64,000 bases of DNA, from contig NC_089274.1 of assembly GCF_963678975.1 (NCBI RefSeq), forward strand, positions 28,521,053-28,585,052, written 5' to 3'. A program made the translations under genes and the position numbers. This document shows, in pieces, positions 21,779 through 34,200 of this stretch. This DNA is from Dysidea avara (taxonomy: Eukaryota; Porifera; Demospongiae; Dictyoceratida; Dysideidae). Position 1 is the stretch's first letter. Each line of letters opens with the position of its first letter. The notes below the pieces were generated by a model. It saw nothing but the letters and a program-made list of their open reading frames with translations. It made no database searches and had not been told where the DNA came from.

Positions 21779-24700
21779 GGGTTACTTGTGATACAGGAGC
21801 TTTAAATCACATTTATTCTGTATGTGTTGTTTTTCATTATAACTGGGAAACACGTTGCTGTAGCGTGTACAATGATGATGCATACATTTATGTTCGTAGT
21901 GTACCTAGATTTCTATCAGATTGTATGTGTAATGTAAATGAATGAGTCTGCCCAACAACAAAATGACAGTCGTAGTATGCACACGCCTGTGTGAGATGTT
22001 GCAAAGGGTGGTTCAAGGATAGCAAGAGCTACACAGCAGGCTTGTCTGTCACCCCATTACATATATATGATAGCAGGAAAGTATAGCATAGCATACAACA
22101 TAGTCCATACATCAGCACATGCACATGCACGTAATTGTAAAGGTATAAGCTGTCAGTAAAAGTGCAACTATTGACTTGGTCTGAGTTAACATGTTACCTG
22201 GAACTAATTATAATGTGTCTTCAATGTACAGGCAACTCTAGTCCAATACACTCGTGTATCATGGATATCCTTCAAACTATATGAACGTAGTATCAAACAC
22301 AGATCAGCACTTACAGTATGGTGAGAACATAGTTTCATCTCCAGTATGCATAAACGTGTTGATGCAGAATCACAGAGATTCTGAGAGGGAGAGGTTGTAC
22401 CACAAGCACATACTTGTGATGAGCACATACAAGCACCACTATTAGCATTAGCACTAACGGTTCCTCTGATACCGTTTATGATGTAAACAAAGATTCATAT
22501 AGCGATGGTGGAAAACTGGAAAGTCTTGTGCATGAATTCCATAAATTTGTCTAGATGTTTAGACAAGTATGGTCACTTTTTCACAAGTATTAGTATGTAT
22601 ATTGTATCCCAATTTCAAAATGATGTAATGTATCTTGTGATATCAGCTACAGCCAAACATGTACAGTCTTCGGTGAGCCGTATATAAATTAAAGACATCA
22701 TACCATAGTTAACAATGCATGTGCACAAATCAGAATGTAATAGCTGTTGCTATACATGCATAATATATGAATGAATGGTCACTATTATAGTTACTCATGT
22801 TACAAGATCCCATGTTCTGGTATATATATTCCACACAATGCAATTAAGCCTCCAGCAGCCTGGATTGCAGCTCATATTAGTCATGTATATTTCTTGGTTG
22901 AAGCCAGTAAGTAAATGTTTCTAGATGTTCAGCATGTCAGCTGGCCTATCCAATTTTTTCAACCCTATAGCCAGCTTTATATATTTATAATTTGACTTGT
23001 AGGTGTGTAATAAAAGCTTTAACAGGATATGTGTTTATTTGCCACCATTAGGTATGTTACAAGTTCATTGATTAAATATTAAATTGGGATCTTGGTGCCA
23101 TAAGAATTGCTTGCAATGAAAGCCATACACATAATGTACAATTTATACGCCAGTTATTAGTATTTGATGCGTACAACTCTAGCTTAGTTTAAAGGCTATA
23201 TGCATGCTACTATCAGCCACGTTTGCTGAGAAACGTTTTCCATGCTTAAAGCCTTATATATATGCATTGATAGTTATGATTTTGTGAACTAACTATAGGG
23301 ATCGGAGATTATGATCCTGAACTACCTCCATTTTGTATCCCCTTAAATATTTGTCATTAGAGAGACGCACCCAAGATGTGGGGGAGTCTTGAGTGCATAA
23401 CCTTACATGCTACATATGTGAGCTTTGTTTAACTATATACCTCAAGAGAGGAGGGTACATATCCCCCATGCCCAACCCCTGATATATATCTCTCCACTTT
23501 TTGGTTGTATATGTTACCCATGGTTAGCTAAAATATATATACATACATATATACATATATATACAAGCAAAAAAACCCCAAAATTTAGTTTAATTTTCAA
23601 AACAACTAGCTATACATATGGACTTTGTTGATTTATCTCACGGGAGGAGTGTACATAACCCTATGCCACACCCCTGAACATCTCTCCACTTTTTGGTTAT
23701 ATATGCTACCTGCAGTGCTCATGGTTAGCTAAAAATATATAAAAATTGAATGGCAAACAAAGAATGCAGATTATAAGGGTGTGATTGCGTGGGTGATTGA
23801 ATTTATATGAATCTGCTGCTAGTAAACATACCATTACTTTGAAATGGAATACGTCATGAACTTGCAACAAGTAGCTATCAATTGGAGAAAGATCTTCAAT
23901 TTGGCACCCTGTGTGAACAAATTGAATGTTGTATGGGTGATATCAAGAGTCCATAATAAAATGGACTCTTGGTGATATGTATATAGATAAAGGTCACTCA
24001 TTCTTGAGCATAAAATGAACTGTAAGATGAAATCTGCGATGGTTTCATGTCTGAAAATATACTATGTGCAAAGTACTTTATTCACAAAGTGCACTCTATT
24101 ATAAAATTTGCCTACTTTTTCGAACTTTCACCACTCAACTTTTTACACTATCACGTTAAGCTTCAGCTATTAAACATGCAATTGGCCTTATAATCCAACT
24201 CAGAGAATGCAAATAATATTCTATTTCAGCACTGAGATATGTTATGACGTGTTATGCAGTGTAGTTTGTGCCCACATGTTTTGGCAACATTTGTTGCATG
24301 AGTAGGTATAGGTAGCTTTCATTCTTGTAATTGTGACAGGTCATATTGATGGTGCGTGTGCATGTGTATGCATATGGTGTGCTGTTTGTATATAGTGTAT
24401 TTATTTTTATTTATGTACCTGTAGGACTCAATATATGTAAGCTGGAAAGGGGGGGTGGGGGGATCAAAGTGACAAATGATTTGATAATACGTCCTTAAAA
24501 CAGTTTATATGTGACTGACTGACATATTTATATACTCAGTATAAAACAACATGCAGCTTTAGCTTGTAGTATATTGCATTATCTCTGTATGCTTGCATGC
24601 CACAATTTTCATCAAAACATTGCATATTAACAATATGTATATAGCATGCCATGCCAATTGGCTATGTATAGGTACATACAGTTCTATTCAGTAACTCATG

Positions 24701-25083
24701 AAAAGTTAACAAAATGTGTATGAACTGTAATGGAGTTGCTATGGAAATCTTCTGAATATTTTATTTCAACATTATGGAAGTACGTGATATAATTATTAAG
24801 ACATTCCCCTCAATGGCATGAGTACTGAAACATGATTGTATGTGACACCATGCACTCTGCAACGTTCATTGCCAAAGTTGAGAATCTCACTTTCATAGCC
24901 TGTTCTGCTGCCTCACAACTATCATATTCTGTATATAAGGTACATAACATAAGCAAAGAGATATTGTTTTTGTATTGATACATGTGCAGCTAGCCAAGAC
25001 ATGATAGCTACCAGTAATTAACGATTCATACTGATTGGTGGCTACCCATTATACTCAGATGATGTCATTCTAAAGTGACTAAC
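21779..25083. other. Gene-free AT-rich region
   Basis: No coding exon with believable splice sites was found. A direct duplication of about 110 bp lies at 23430-23560 and 23640-23755 (shared CTCTCCACTTTTTGGTT and ATGGTTAGCTAAA), with TA-rich microsatellite at 23531-23563. A G-rich run is at 24448-24462. Confidence 0.55.
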
Positions 25084-25362
25084 CAGGGGCGGTGGAGCAG
25101 GCCAAAGAGTGAGGGGGCCAGGCCAGCTGTAAGCTGAAGACCAAAAAAAAGGTACTTACCTACTGACAATAGCTGCTCTCCACCAACTATTTATAACTAC
25201 ACATACATAGCGAAGTAGTTTGCTACACTGCTTCTCTGAATGCTGTGACTGCTCTATTAGAGTATCTAGATCCTGACTGTTCTATTAGAGTATCTAGATT
25301 TTTTTGCAAACAGTATCCCATAAAAGTAGGGGGGCATGCCCCCCCTGTCTCCATTGCCTATG
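25084..25362. mobile_element. hAT-like MITE with 8-bp target duplication
   Basis: The imperfect TIRs CAGGGGCGGTGGAGCAGG and (reverse complement of right end) CATAGGCAATGGAGACAGG are flanked by perfect TGACTAAC (25076-25083, 25363-25370). The 279-bp element contains two tandem copies of the recurrent motif (25246-25271, 25274-25299). Confidence 0.85.
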
Positions 25363-25501
25363 TGACTAACACATATATACAGAGACATAACAATTTCTCC
25401 TGATAAGGTGACTACAGCGAGAACTCCCAACAGGGTACAATCACAATAATATGCCAGTTAGGAAATTTTATAAATGTAAGTGTTGGTACATGCATGTGCA
25501 A

Positions 25502-28332
25502 TCATTTCTTTCCCTTGTTACTGATTTTTATTTGCTTCAATGTAGTAGATGCCGGATGGCAATGTTTAAGATAAGTCCCCACAGCATATAACATCTTGTC
25601 TAGTTTAGGAATGTCATCAATGGCTAGAAAATCTTCTTCGACCTTCTCAAACATGGTTTTAGTGACAGCTTTGTAGCTATATTTTTCCAACAACACTCTG
25701 TGCATATCATATGCCTTAGTATATGATGCTAATTCATCATCAAACTTTTCCTTTAGTTGTGTCAGCAATAATTGTAGCCCAGCCCTGTATTTTCCTAATA
25801 AATACACCCTCCGCTGATCATAAATCTTGAGGGTTGAAACTCGCAAATCTTCAACCTGAAATATGTCCTTGAAAGGTATTGGTTTATCACTAGGTGGATC
25901 AACTAGTTTAACTTGTGGCATGGTATTCAATTTTGATCTTTGGGCACGCTCTTCTAATTCTTTAGCCTATATAAACTATTGAAATCATTTATACACACAT
26001 CTTTGTACCTGAGCTATTTGAACTTTATTGATGTGCTCAATCTCTTCCATTTTCTCCTCCGTAATAAATTTCTCTTCATAGAGATCAGATGATGTTACAC
26101 AATGCATGATTTCTCTAAACGGTTGAGCCATTTTGCTTTTCCCTTGCAGGAGATTTGCTGCAGCTGCTTCTCTTTCCTGTTATTACATCCAAAATTGTTG
26201 TCACAGTGGTTTTATAAAAATTGTTAAATTTCTGCATATAACTGCTTATATCATTAACAATACATATATGCTGTTACACAGTGGCGACCCAATTGCAAGT
26301 AGTGGAATAAGGAACACATGTCTATCCCCCCCTTATCAAAAGAGCATGCAAACATATAACTTCATGCAAGATTGAGATACTCTAATAGAGCAGTCAGTCA
26401 AATTCTCTAACACAGTAGTTACCACGTATTATACTATTAAGACGTACTCCACAGTTTGCTACTAATGAAAACCTGTACCTGCACACCATCCCATGGGAAC
26501 ATTTAGACTGCTAAGAATAATTTTGCAAATGAAACGCATATGAAACACATAATGATCCTTTGTATGCTATTATTTAGATATAACTACAAAATTAATTATG
26601 ACTGCTGTGCATAAAATTGCTCTACAGCAAAATTTTCAGTCCTGAAACATATTAATACCTTTAGCTTATGAGGACTGCTCCCTCAGATTACCCTGGTGAT
26701 CCCTTTCGGATTGATGTTCTAAAATTATTTAGATGCCATGTTGTACTGCATAGCAAGTTACATCCCGCAAATTATTTGGTATTGCTGCACATTAAAATAC
26801 TTTATTAGTGTGTCATCAAAGTGTAAGGTGAATTAGCACAGCATGCATGCAGATGTCTTGTGAAATCATTTTACTATGATACTCAGGCATATGTACAAAT
26901 GTACAATATTATATGATAGCCATCCTTGTTAGAATCAACTATCTTGTTACTTTATGGTACTTTATGTTTAAGCCTTACTATCAAGCTTGACTTTGAGCAT
27001 ATTCTTTTTCTTTATGCATTAACAGTTTTCAAAACAAGGTTTCTGAAACCTTGACTTATGGATGTGCCAAATGTCTTATTGCTTACATAAGAGAACTTGA
27101 ATAGATCTTCAAAAGCTTTTAGCCTGTAGAAAAATGGTGTCACTTTTGCTGTCAAGTTATTCACAAAGCATTCCACGAACTATTGCTATTCTACAGAATA
27201 GCTTGGTTATTGTTGTTATGCAACAAAATTTATAGTTCAGAAGGAAGTATGCTTGTGTGACAGTATGTACTGCATTGTGGCTTTGGACCCAAAACTGAAA
27301 AAAAAAATGGATTACTAGGTAGCTATATTACTAGTTTCTAAAAGTACACAGATTATTATTGTGCAAGATACAGAAATTCAACTTAGATACTCCAACTAAA
27401 ATTTGAAATTAGGTTTTATGCATACTTTTACTTAGAAAAAGATGCAATATAGTTTGTGACATAAGATCACTGACACTTTAAGCAGAAGTGTGGGACCTTT
27501 GTAATTGTATAATTATAGTATTTATTTACCTGTTCAATATTTTGCCAAGGTGGCTGTGTAAAGTCAATCATCTTACGGACATTTACATCTCTAACTATAT
27601 ACAACAAAAAGCATTATTGGTGGCTATTTCAAATCAATATAGTTATATGTATGCTTACTTCTAAACATATTAACTCTTTCCTCAAGTGCTCTTCGCAAGC
27701 CTTCATTCACATCATTCTTAAAATCAAGGCAAAAGTCAACCACAAGATATCCAAACATTTCAAAATTAATGACAGCAAGCAGGTAAAAGTAGGATGGCAG
27801 ATGCTGCATGGTATATATGAAGCATCAGTTACTAAGACATTGCATGATGTATATAAGACACTTACATCAGGTAATATAACCTGCTCGGTTTCACTGTCTA
27901 TCTCTTTGATTAATAATAATTCACACATGTAGTTATAAGACCATCCACACTCCACACAGAGGATGTCAAGTTGATCAATTAACTGTATGAACATATTAAT
28001 ATACAGCTTTAGGCAGTTAATAGTGCATTACCATAGCCCGGTAATACTGGAAGAAGAGACGATTTTCATACTTGGGATCCTTCTTGCAAAAGTCTGGTAT
28101 AAAATGTTTATCTGCAGTGATTAAAGTAATTGTCCTAAAGCATGTAGCTACACACGATTAACTTAATGTTGCTATACTACCTATAGCTCAGTATAGCTAT
28201 AGATCTAGCTATGCACTACCGACACTAACTTTGTAGAATGATCCCAAAGAAGTTACATATAGGATACACCCATCTAGCTGACTTCATATAGCTGCTTAGC
28301 TGATCCATATCTTCCGGGATGTTTTCTGCCAT
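25502..28332 (-). CDS. Seven-exon gene of unknown function, 380 aa
   Basis: Exons in order are 28230-28332, 28032-28111, 27866-27982, 27659-27803, 27530-27594, 26009-26176 and 25502-25966 (TAA near an SNKGKK tail). Every intron is GT-AG, all phases agree, and exon lengths total 381 codons. Introns are 118, 49, 62, 64, 1352 and 42 nt. The start ATG at 28332 begins MAENIPEDMDQLSSYMKSAR. The N-terminal half is rich in aromatic and hydrophobic helices (words LFFQYYRAM, CGWSYNYMCELLL, MFGYLVVDFCLDF). The middle has charged helical sequence likely to form a coiled coil (EEKMEEIEHINKVQIAQAKE), and the C-terminal part is helical and basic. No signal peptide and no motif I can name. A ciliary or scaffold role would be a guess. 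Expressed-sequence and homology data would settle it. Confidence 0.8.
26279..26400. repeat. Intronic transposon remnant with recurrent motif
   Basis: Inside the 1352-nt intron, CAGTGGCGACCCAATTGC resembles a hAT left end. The minus-strand recurrent motif follows at 26372-26396. No right end was found, so it is a truncated insertion that probably lengthened this intron. Confidence 0.4.
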
Positions 28333-28651
28333 GCTCGGCTTAGTAAAAGCTTCTCTCGGTCAGTGATGAGTCATGAAATCAGGTAGCTCGTAACTAAAAT
28401 GAATACCACCCACTTGTGACTTCCTTTCAGATTGAGCACGTCACGTGAGTAGCACATGTCTGCTTGCTAATCCCTTAGTGTGTCCGACTGTGGCATGATG
28501 CGCTTGACGTCTCCCTCCATTTGTATCACCACGTAAAAGGGTGGGCTGCTGCAGAATAAAGAGCCACAAGAACACTCAGGGGTGGATGGAAGGGGGGCTT
28601 CCTGAACTCCCTTTGATCTTATAGTTTAAACTGTAGGCTATCGCATTTGGA

Positions 28652-28782
28652 AAAGTCAATGGCACTGTGTAGACAGTAATGTCTGTATACAGTGCTATTT
28701 GACTTTTCCTGATTCCTTTCCCTACTTTCACAGTGCCCTTGTTCCCCCTCTCTGAGTACTCAGAGGGGAAACAAGGGCACTT
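28652..28782. repeat. Two adjacent palindromes
   Basis: 28652-28708 pairs GGAAAAGTCAATGGCACTGT with ACAGTGCTATTTGACTTTTCC. 28732-28782 is a nearly perfect hairpin (AGTGCCCTTGTTCCCC with GGGGAAACAAGGGCACT, arms meeting at GAGTACTC). They may be one MITE or two. They lie about 320-450 bp upstream of the start of the seven-exon gene. A CAGGGGTGGATGG end-like word is at 28577. Confidence 0.7.
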
Positions 28783-31298
28783 TATTGAGATCGTACTTAT
28801 TGATAAGCAAATGACTGCTCTTAATTTTACTGCAAGTAGTTAATGTTTCAGTCTGTATTTGAAAGTGTCAAAGTTGGGTGATGAAGTGATAGCTATCTGT
28901 TGGCAAAGCAATCCAGAGTGTGATAGCTGAAGGGAAGGAAGTATGACAGTTTATACATTTGACAGTCATTTGTATTCTACATTAACTAACATGATGAGTA
29001 TGATGGCTTGTTGGATTCGCATTGGATGTGGTAGCGTAAATAACTATTTACAATCTTGTACAGAGTTATTAGTTTAGCTTAATTGATTTGTTATATAATA
29101 TAGTGTGGACTAGTGGAGATTTTCAAGCATGAAAGTGACACTAGAAGTGTAGGCAAAGTCAAATCTAGCCACACAGCGTTGAACTGATTCATGTTTCTGG
29201 CTGTCTTGTTATGTGCAGAGTGTAGCAGTATTCAAAAATGAGATGAACATAAGTTGTAATATTTTATCTTTATATACCGATGGAAGACAATGTTTTAGAC
29301 TTCTTTGCAAGGAAGTTCTGACATTGTTTTCTTTATGAATAATGCAGGTACCATGATCAGACCAAGTAACACTATATATCTGTAGATGTGTATGTACATC
29401 TTCTGTATGAAGCTTTACACAGTACTAATAATGATTACAGTTACTGCTCTGAGGTATTTGATGAATACAACATGTTAGTTTGGTGAACATTTAAGCTATA
29501 CTGTGATGTTAGGGGATGTTTCTTGAGGGATATTTGGAGATGTTCACATCTGTCTGGATTAAATACCATTAGCCAGTCAGTACATGACACCATGCACAGT
29601 ATTAGTATGTTTGAAGAGCCTGTTTATCATCACTAGTTTGAATGACATGATACTATAACACCAAGGTGTGATCAATATCAGCATAAAGCTCAAAACTGTG
29701 CTAGAAATTCTTTCAAGAAAATGTAGTGGAGGAAAAGGAAAGGGCCTAAACAGACACTAGAAAGCGCTGGATAGGGGTTACTTCTAGTTATCCTGAAATT
29801 TAAAAAAAATCACATATTATATTATGGCAATGAGTAGCAAGCTGCTTAAATATGAGCCAAACAACCTTCTGCTTGCATGCATAGTAGAATTGCTATATTC
29901 TACCATGAGCAAAATAACCACACTTTCTGATACATCAGTATGAAATAGATACTGTATCATTCTTATCAAATTATTCAACAAACAGAAATGTATCATAATA
30001 TAAATACTATAAAAATGTTCACACTGTAATACCTACAACAAAGATAGTTAGCTATGTAAATAAGTTACACACTGATAATTACACAAGTTCAATTATCAAT
30101 ATAATTTAAAAAGGACTCCTGCAGGTTAATGTAATTAACACCATCTGATTCATTGCGATTGGAAGGTTTCATATTCCTACACATTTGAAGGAAAAGTAAC
30201 TATAAGAAATATATATATGCATACACGATGTTGTACACACATAGAATATATTTAATGATTATTAGCATAAGAGAAATTCATAATTAACTGTAGGCTTGAA
30301 TTATACTCAAAATGTCATCATCGTTCTATTCCAACGTTCTCCAAAACAGTTGATAATATGACATTATCCCCAAAATGTACTCATTGTTTGCAAATTTCCT
30401 TAGTTTTTGAAACTAAAATGTTTAGCAAACCTGTGAAACAGTAAAATTGCCAAATCTAAATTTAGCTAGCTGTTCCAATTTAGTAGGAAGATATCATTGT
30501 TAGCAAGGTGCAAAGTACAGTGAAACCTTATTAATATGGTCACAGGATTAGGCCTCAATAATGAGGAATACGGTAAATATACTTAAGTTATTATAGGTGG
30601 CCACTAGAGGTCTTATTTATACATAGATAAGGTATAATACATAACCTTGTTCATAAGGCCACTTCATTAGCGATAAAGGCCATATTATTTTGTCCCACAG
30701 GTGGCCATGGTTCATCATATCAAAGTGACTGCTCTATTAGAGTATCTCAATCTCAAATGTATTATTGGTTGCAATTTATCTACAGTACCAATATTCTCCA
30801 ACAAGCAGATATTTAACCAGAAAGTGTGGCCACGGTGCAAATATTTAATTAGCTAGCCATTTGTTGTATGGACATTAGGAATTTGTCCTATGTGTAGGAA
30901 ACATACCTGTAGGATTGTCAGCAAAAGTTACTACTAAGATCCCTAACCAGCAGTAACTAATTAATAAAGCAGTGGTGGCTAAAACAGTACAAGCAATAGA
31001 TGAACAGGCATCAACTATAGTGGAAGCAATTAAAGCAGAGTAGCTAAAGCAAAATCAACTACAGCAACAGCCACCAAAGTAGCTGCAGCCAACACAGCAA
31101 CAGCCAAAGAAACAGCAAGTAGCAGCAGCCCCTGTAATGAGATGGTATTATTTGAAAGTTGGCTGCTTTTACTGTACAAAGAGAATTTGATAATATATAT
31201 ACTCGAATAAATCAGTCAATTATTCTATTACTACAGTCACTGCAATACCAGTATGAAAGTTACTAGTCAATACATCAAGCATGGATTTATGCAATCCA
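28783..31298. other. Gene-free stretch
   Basis: AT-rich, with no supported exon. 30519-30715 resembles a TACAGTGAAACC-ended DNA element common in invertebrates (words GTGAAACCTTATTAATATGG and AAGGCCACTTCATTAG), but the far end is unclear. The recurrent motif is at 30726-30752. A Gln/Ala-rich, stop-containing stretch at about 30960-31140 looks like decayed or chance coding. Confidence 0.5.
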
Positions 31299-34200
31299 TT
31301 ACAATTGTAAGGGCTCAGTTACAATAACAAGCTTCTGAATGTTTTGAACATTAAAGCAACTATTATTAAAAATTACAATAAAAACTACACTGAATTTGGG
31401 AACAATATCAATTTTTTTCAGAGAAATTTGGACAAATATGTTGTAAATTTTGAGCAAAATTCGTTTATTGGGATGATCTACAGCAGAGGTTCCTGGGATA
31501 AGTATGTATATGTGCATATATTTCATCATTACATACTTCCTGAGATCATTATCACCTAATTCCACATGTTGATTGATTGAATAGTGATAAAACAATTTCC
31601 TTTTAACAAACCATTTTGTAGCAAGTATTTTGATGGCAATCAAAAGGCACAGAATTAGAGGAATAAACACCAAGGCTATTGCAATTTCTACAGTTGCAGA
31701 TGACAGAAATGTAAATGTATTTACATTAATAACCAATACTAATGTCAATAACACAATTGAATCCAACGCATTGTGTAAATCATTCTTGTATGGTTGAATC
31801 CAAATATGAATCATAGCAATGATGATACAAGCTGTTTGTAGGTAAAACAACATGTTGTAATAGTTAGTGTTACCAACATAAACTATTAAGATGATCACTT
31901 GTCGACATATTAGATAGTATGCAGCAAACCAATGATATTTGTCCTTGAAGCATCCTTGAAACTGATCCAACAATGGCTTGATTCTGATCAATGTGATTTT
32001 CTTTCTTATTAGTGGCTCAAACAACAATAACACAAGCAGGCCAATTAGCAATGCTTCACACAACAATGCTACAATAGCATACACTAAATGACGATTAGTA
32101 AAATATTTGATTTCTGGAGATAGGAATGTACGGACATCGTCAATATCATTAAATGTTAATGGCCTTAACAACTGGAGTGATGTGGAAGCCAAAGAAGTAT
32201 AGGATAGTAGTATTAGAATACATATTACACGAATTATACATCGACTAATATACCGAGCAATCCTTAAAGAATACCTTGCAGCTATAACCACAGTCAGTGT
32301 TATAATGGAGACAGCTACTGCATGAGAGTAATGAATGAAATGTTGATCAATTCCACTTAATCCTTTTACAAAACACAATTTTCCAAGTACTTCTGGTGTT
32401 AGCTTTGCAAAACTTGATAAAATAGATATTGCTTGAAATGCACCTTCGGAGATATACAAGTTGTTACCTAACAAGATATCCACTATGCTGTAGAAATAGA
32501 TTATCCCATACACATATCCTGATAACACTTGATTGTTGAAATACATTACTCCAAATACAACTGCTACTACTACAATCCAGTATATAATTGTCAATAATAC
32601 CACTAATACTGTTATTCCAGCAGAACACTTGTCATTGTTGATACAAATAGGAGAGTCGTAAGCCAGAGTGTATCCTGAAATACACTCACCACAAGCTACT
32701 CCTGTCCTGTGTGAACTACATTGCTCATCTGATTCATTTGGTAGCTCAAAATATCCAGGACTAGTTTCCTCACGTTTAGCAAAGTTACAGTAATCGTTGG
32801 GACAAAGTGATGAAGTGTAATGGAGAGATACATTACCTACCCAGTAACCAATCCTAATTTCTGAATAGTCTCTAGTACACTGAATAATGTCAGAACGTGG
32901 ATAACACACACATTGTGGTGGTACATATGAACTGTCAAACAGGTATCCACTACGACAAGGTGACAACTTCACTACCAGAGTAGCTGTGAGCTGTTTGTAA
33001 GTAGGCAACAAAATTGACATGAACGTAATGTTAATATTATAATTATTGACCACATCATTAATTGTTTTCGGAAACACTTGGAACTCTTGCACTGAATTAC
33101 TAGCTACACTGATCTGGTCTTTGGACAACACATAATCACTACCACAAGTATCACATCTCATATGAAATATAGTTGGTTCAGCACTGTGATTAAAATAGTC
33201 GAATACTGAAGCAGAAAAAGTTATTAATTCACCAAGCATATTTAGTGACTGTATTGCATTACTACTCTCATTAGTGCTATATGGAGCTATCTCTGGTAGA
33301 TGCAATTTAATAGTATGTGGAGAAGTTATAACTGGATAACTTCCAGTATGCACTATTTGATAATAATTGAACATATTTGGAACATATAGCAGTGAAGCAT
33401 TGTCACTGTCATTTGTAATCACATTGCATGACTGTGGAATATTGAAATATATAGAATTACCTGCTAAATTAGCTGAATTATTAACAAAAGTAACATAAGA
33501 GTCATTTGGTAATGCAGTAAAATAGTTACCATTGAAAATACAATTATCAGGTACATTCATATAAATAGCTCCACCTCGCAATCTAACGGAGTTGTTGATA
33601 AAATAAATCATGGATGCTCCATATACTTGTATTCCTCTAGGTGCTAGTTCAAAGTCTATGGCTGCACCAGTGTTAGCAGTGTTGTTAGTAAAATAGACAA
33701 TCTCATTAAAATAGACATAAAAGTTAGAAAGATAATAAAAAACGGAGCCAATATTGTTAGTAAAGTTAGACTCACTGATGTTTACATAACTTGGGTAAAC
33801 AGTAGTAGCATCAACATGAAATATACTATCACCACCAACATTACCATCAACACTACAATTAACAATATTAATGAAATATGTAATAATAGCCAGGTTATCT
33901 TGGTTGGTTATGATATTTAGAGTTGCCAAATCATTAGTCGCGTTGTTGTCCACAAGTGCACAATTTGCTAATGTAATTTTGTTCAATATAAAGTTACGAT
34001 TACAAGTGCGGTAAACTGTTAGAAATAGTACTCCTCCTGTTTGTCGAAAAAAATTGTTTGACACAAAATTTACTCTCTCAAAATTAAATACATAAGCAGA
34101 ATCTGCAGTTACAATAGACACACTACCATAGGTACCATTATAAGTCTCATGTGTTGTTGTGTTATAAACTAACACATCAGAAAATGTAACAGTTTGCATA

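Noticed and set aside
31344..31559. A plus-strand frame opposite the C-terminus of the surface protein
   Set aside because: No domain or regulatory context; it lies antisense to a long intact gene.
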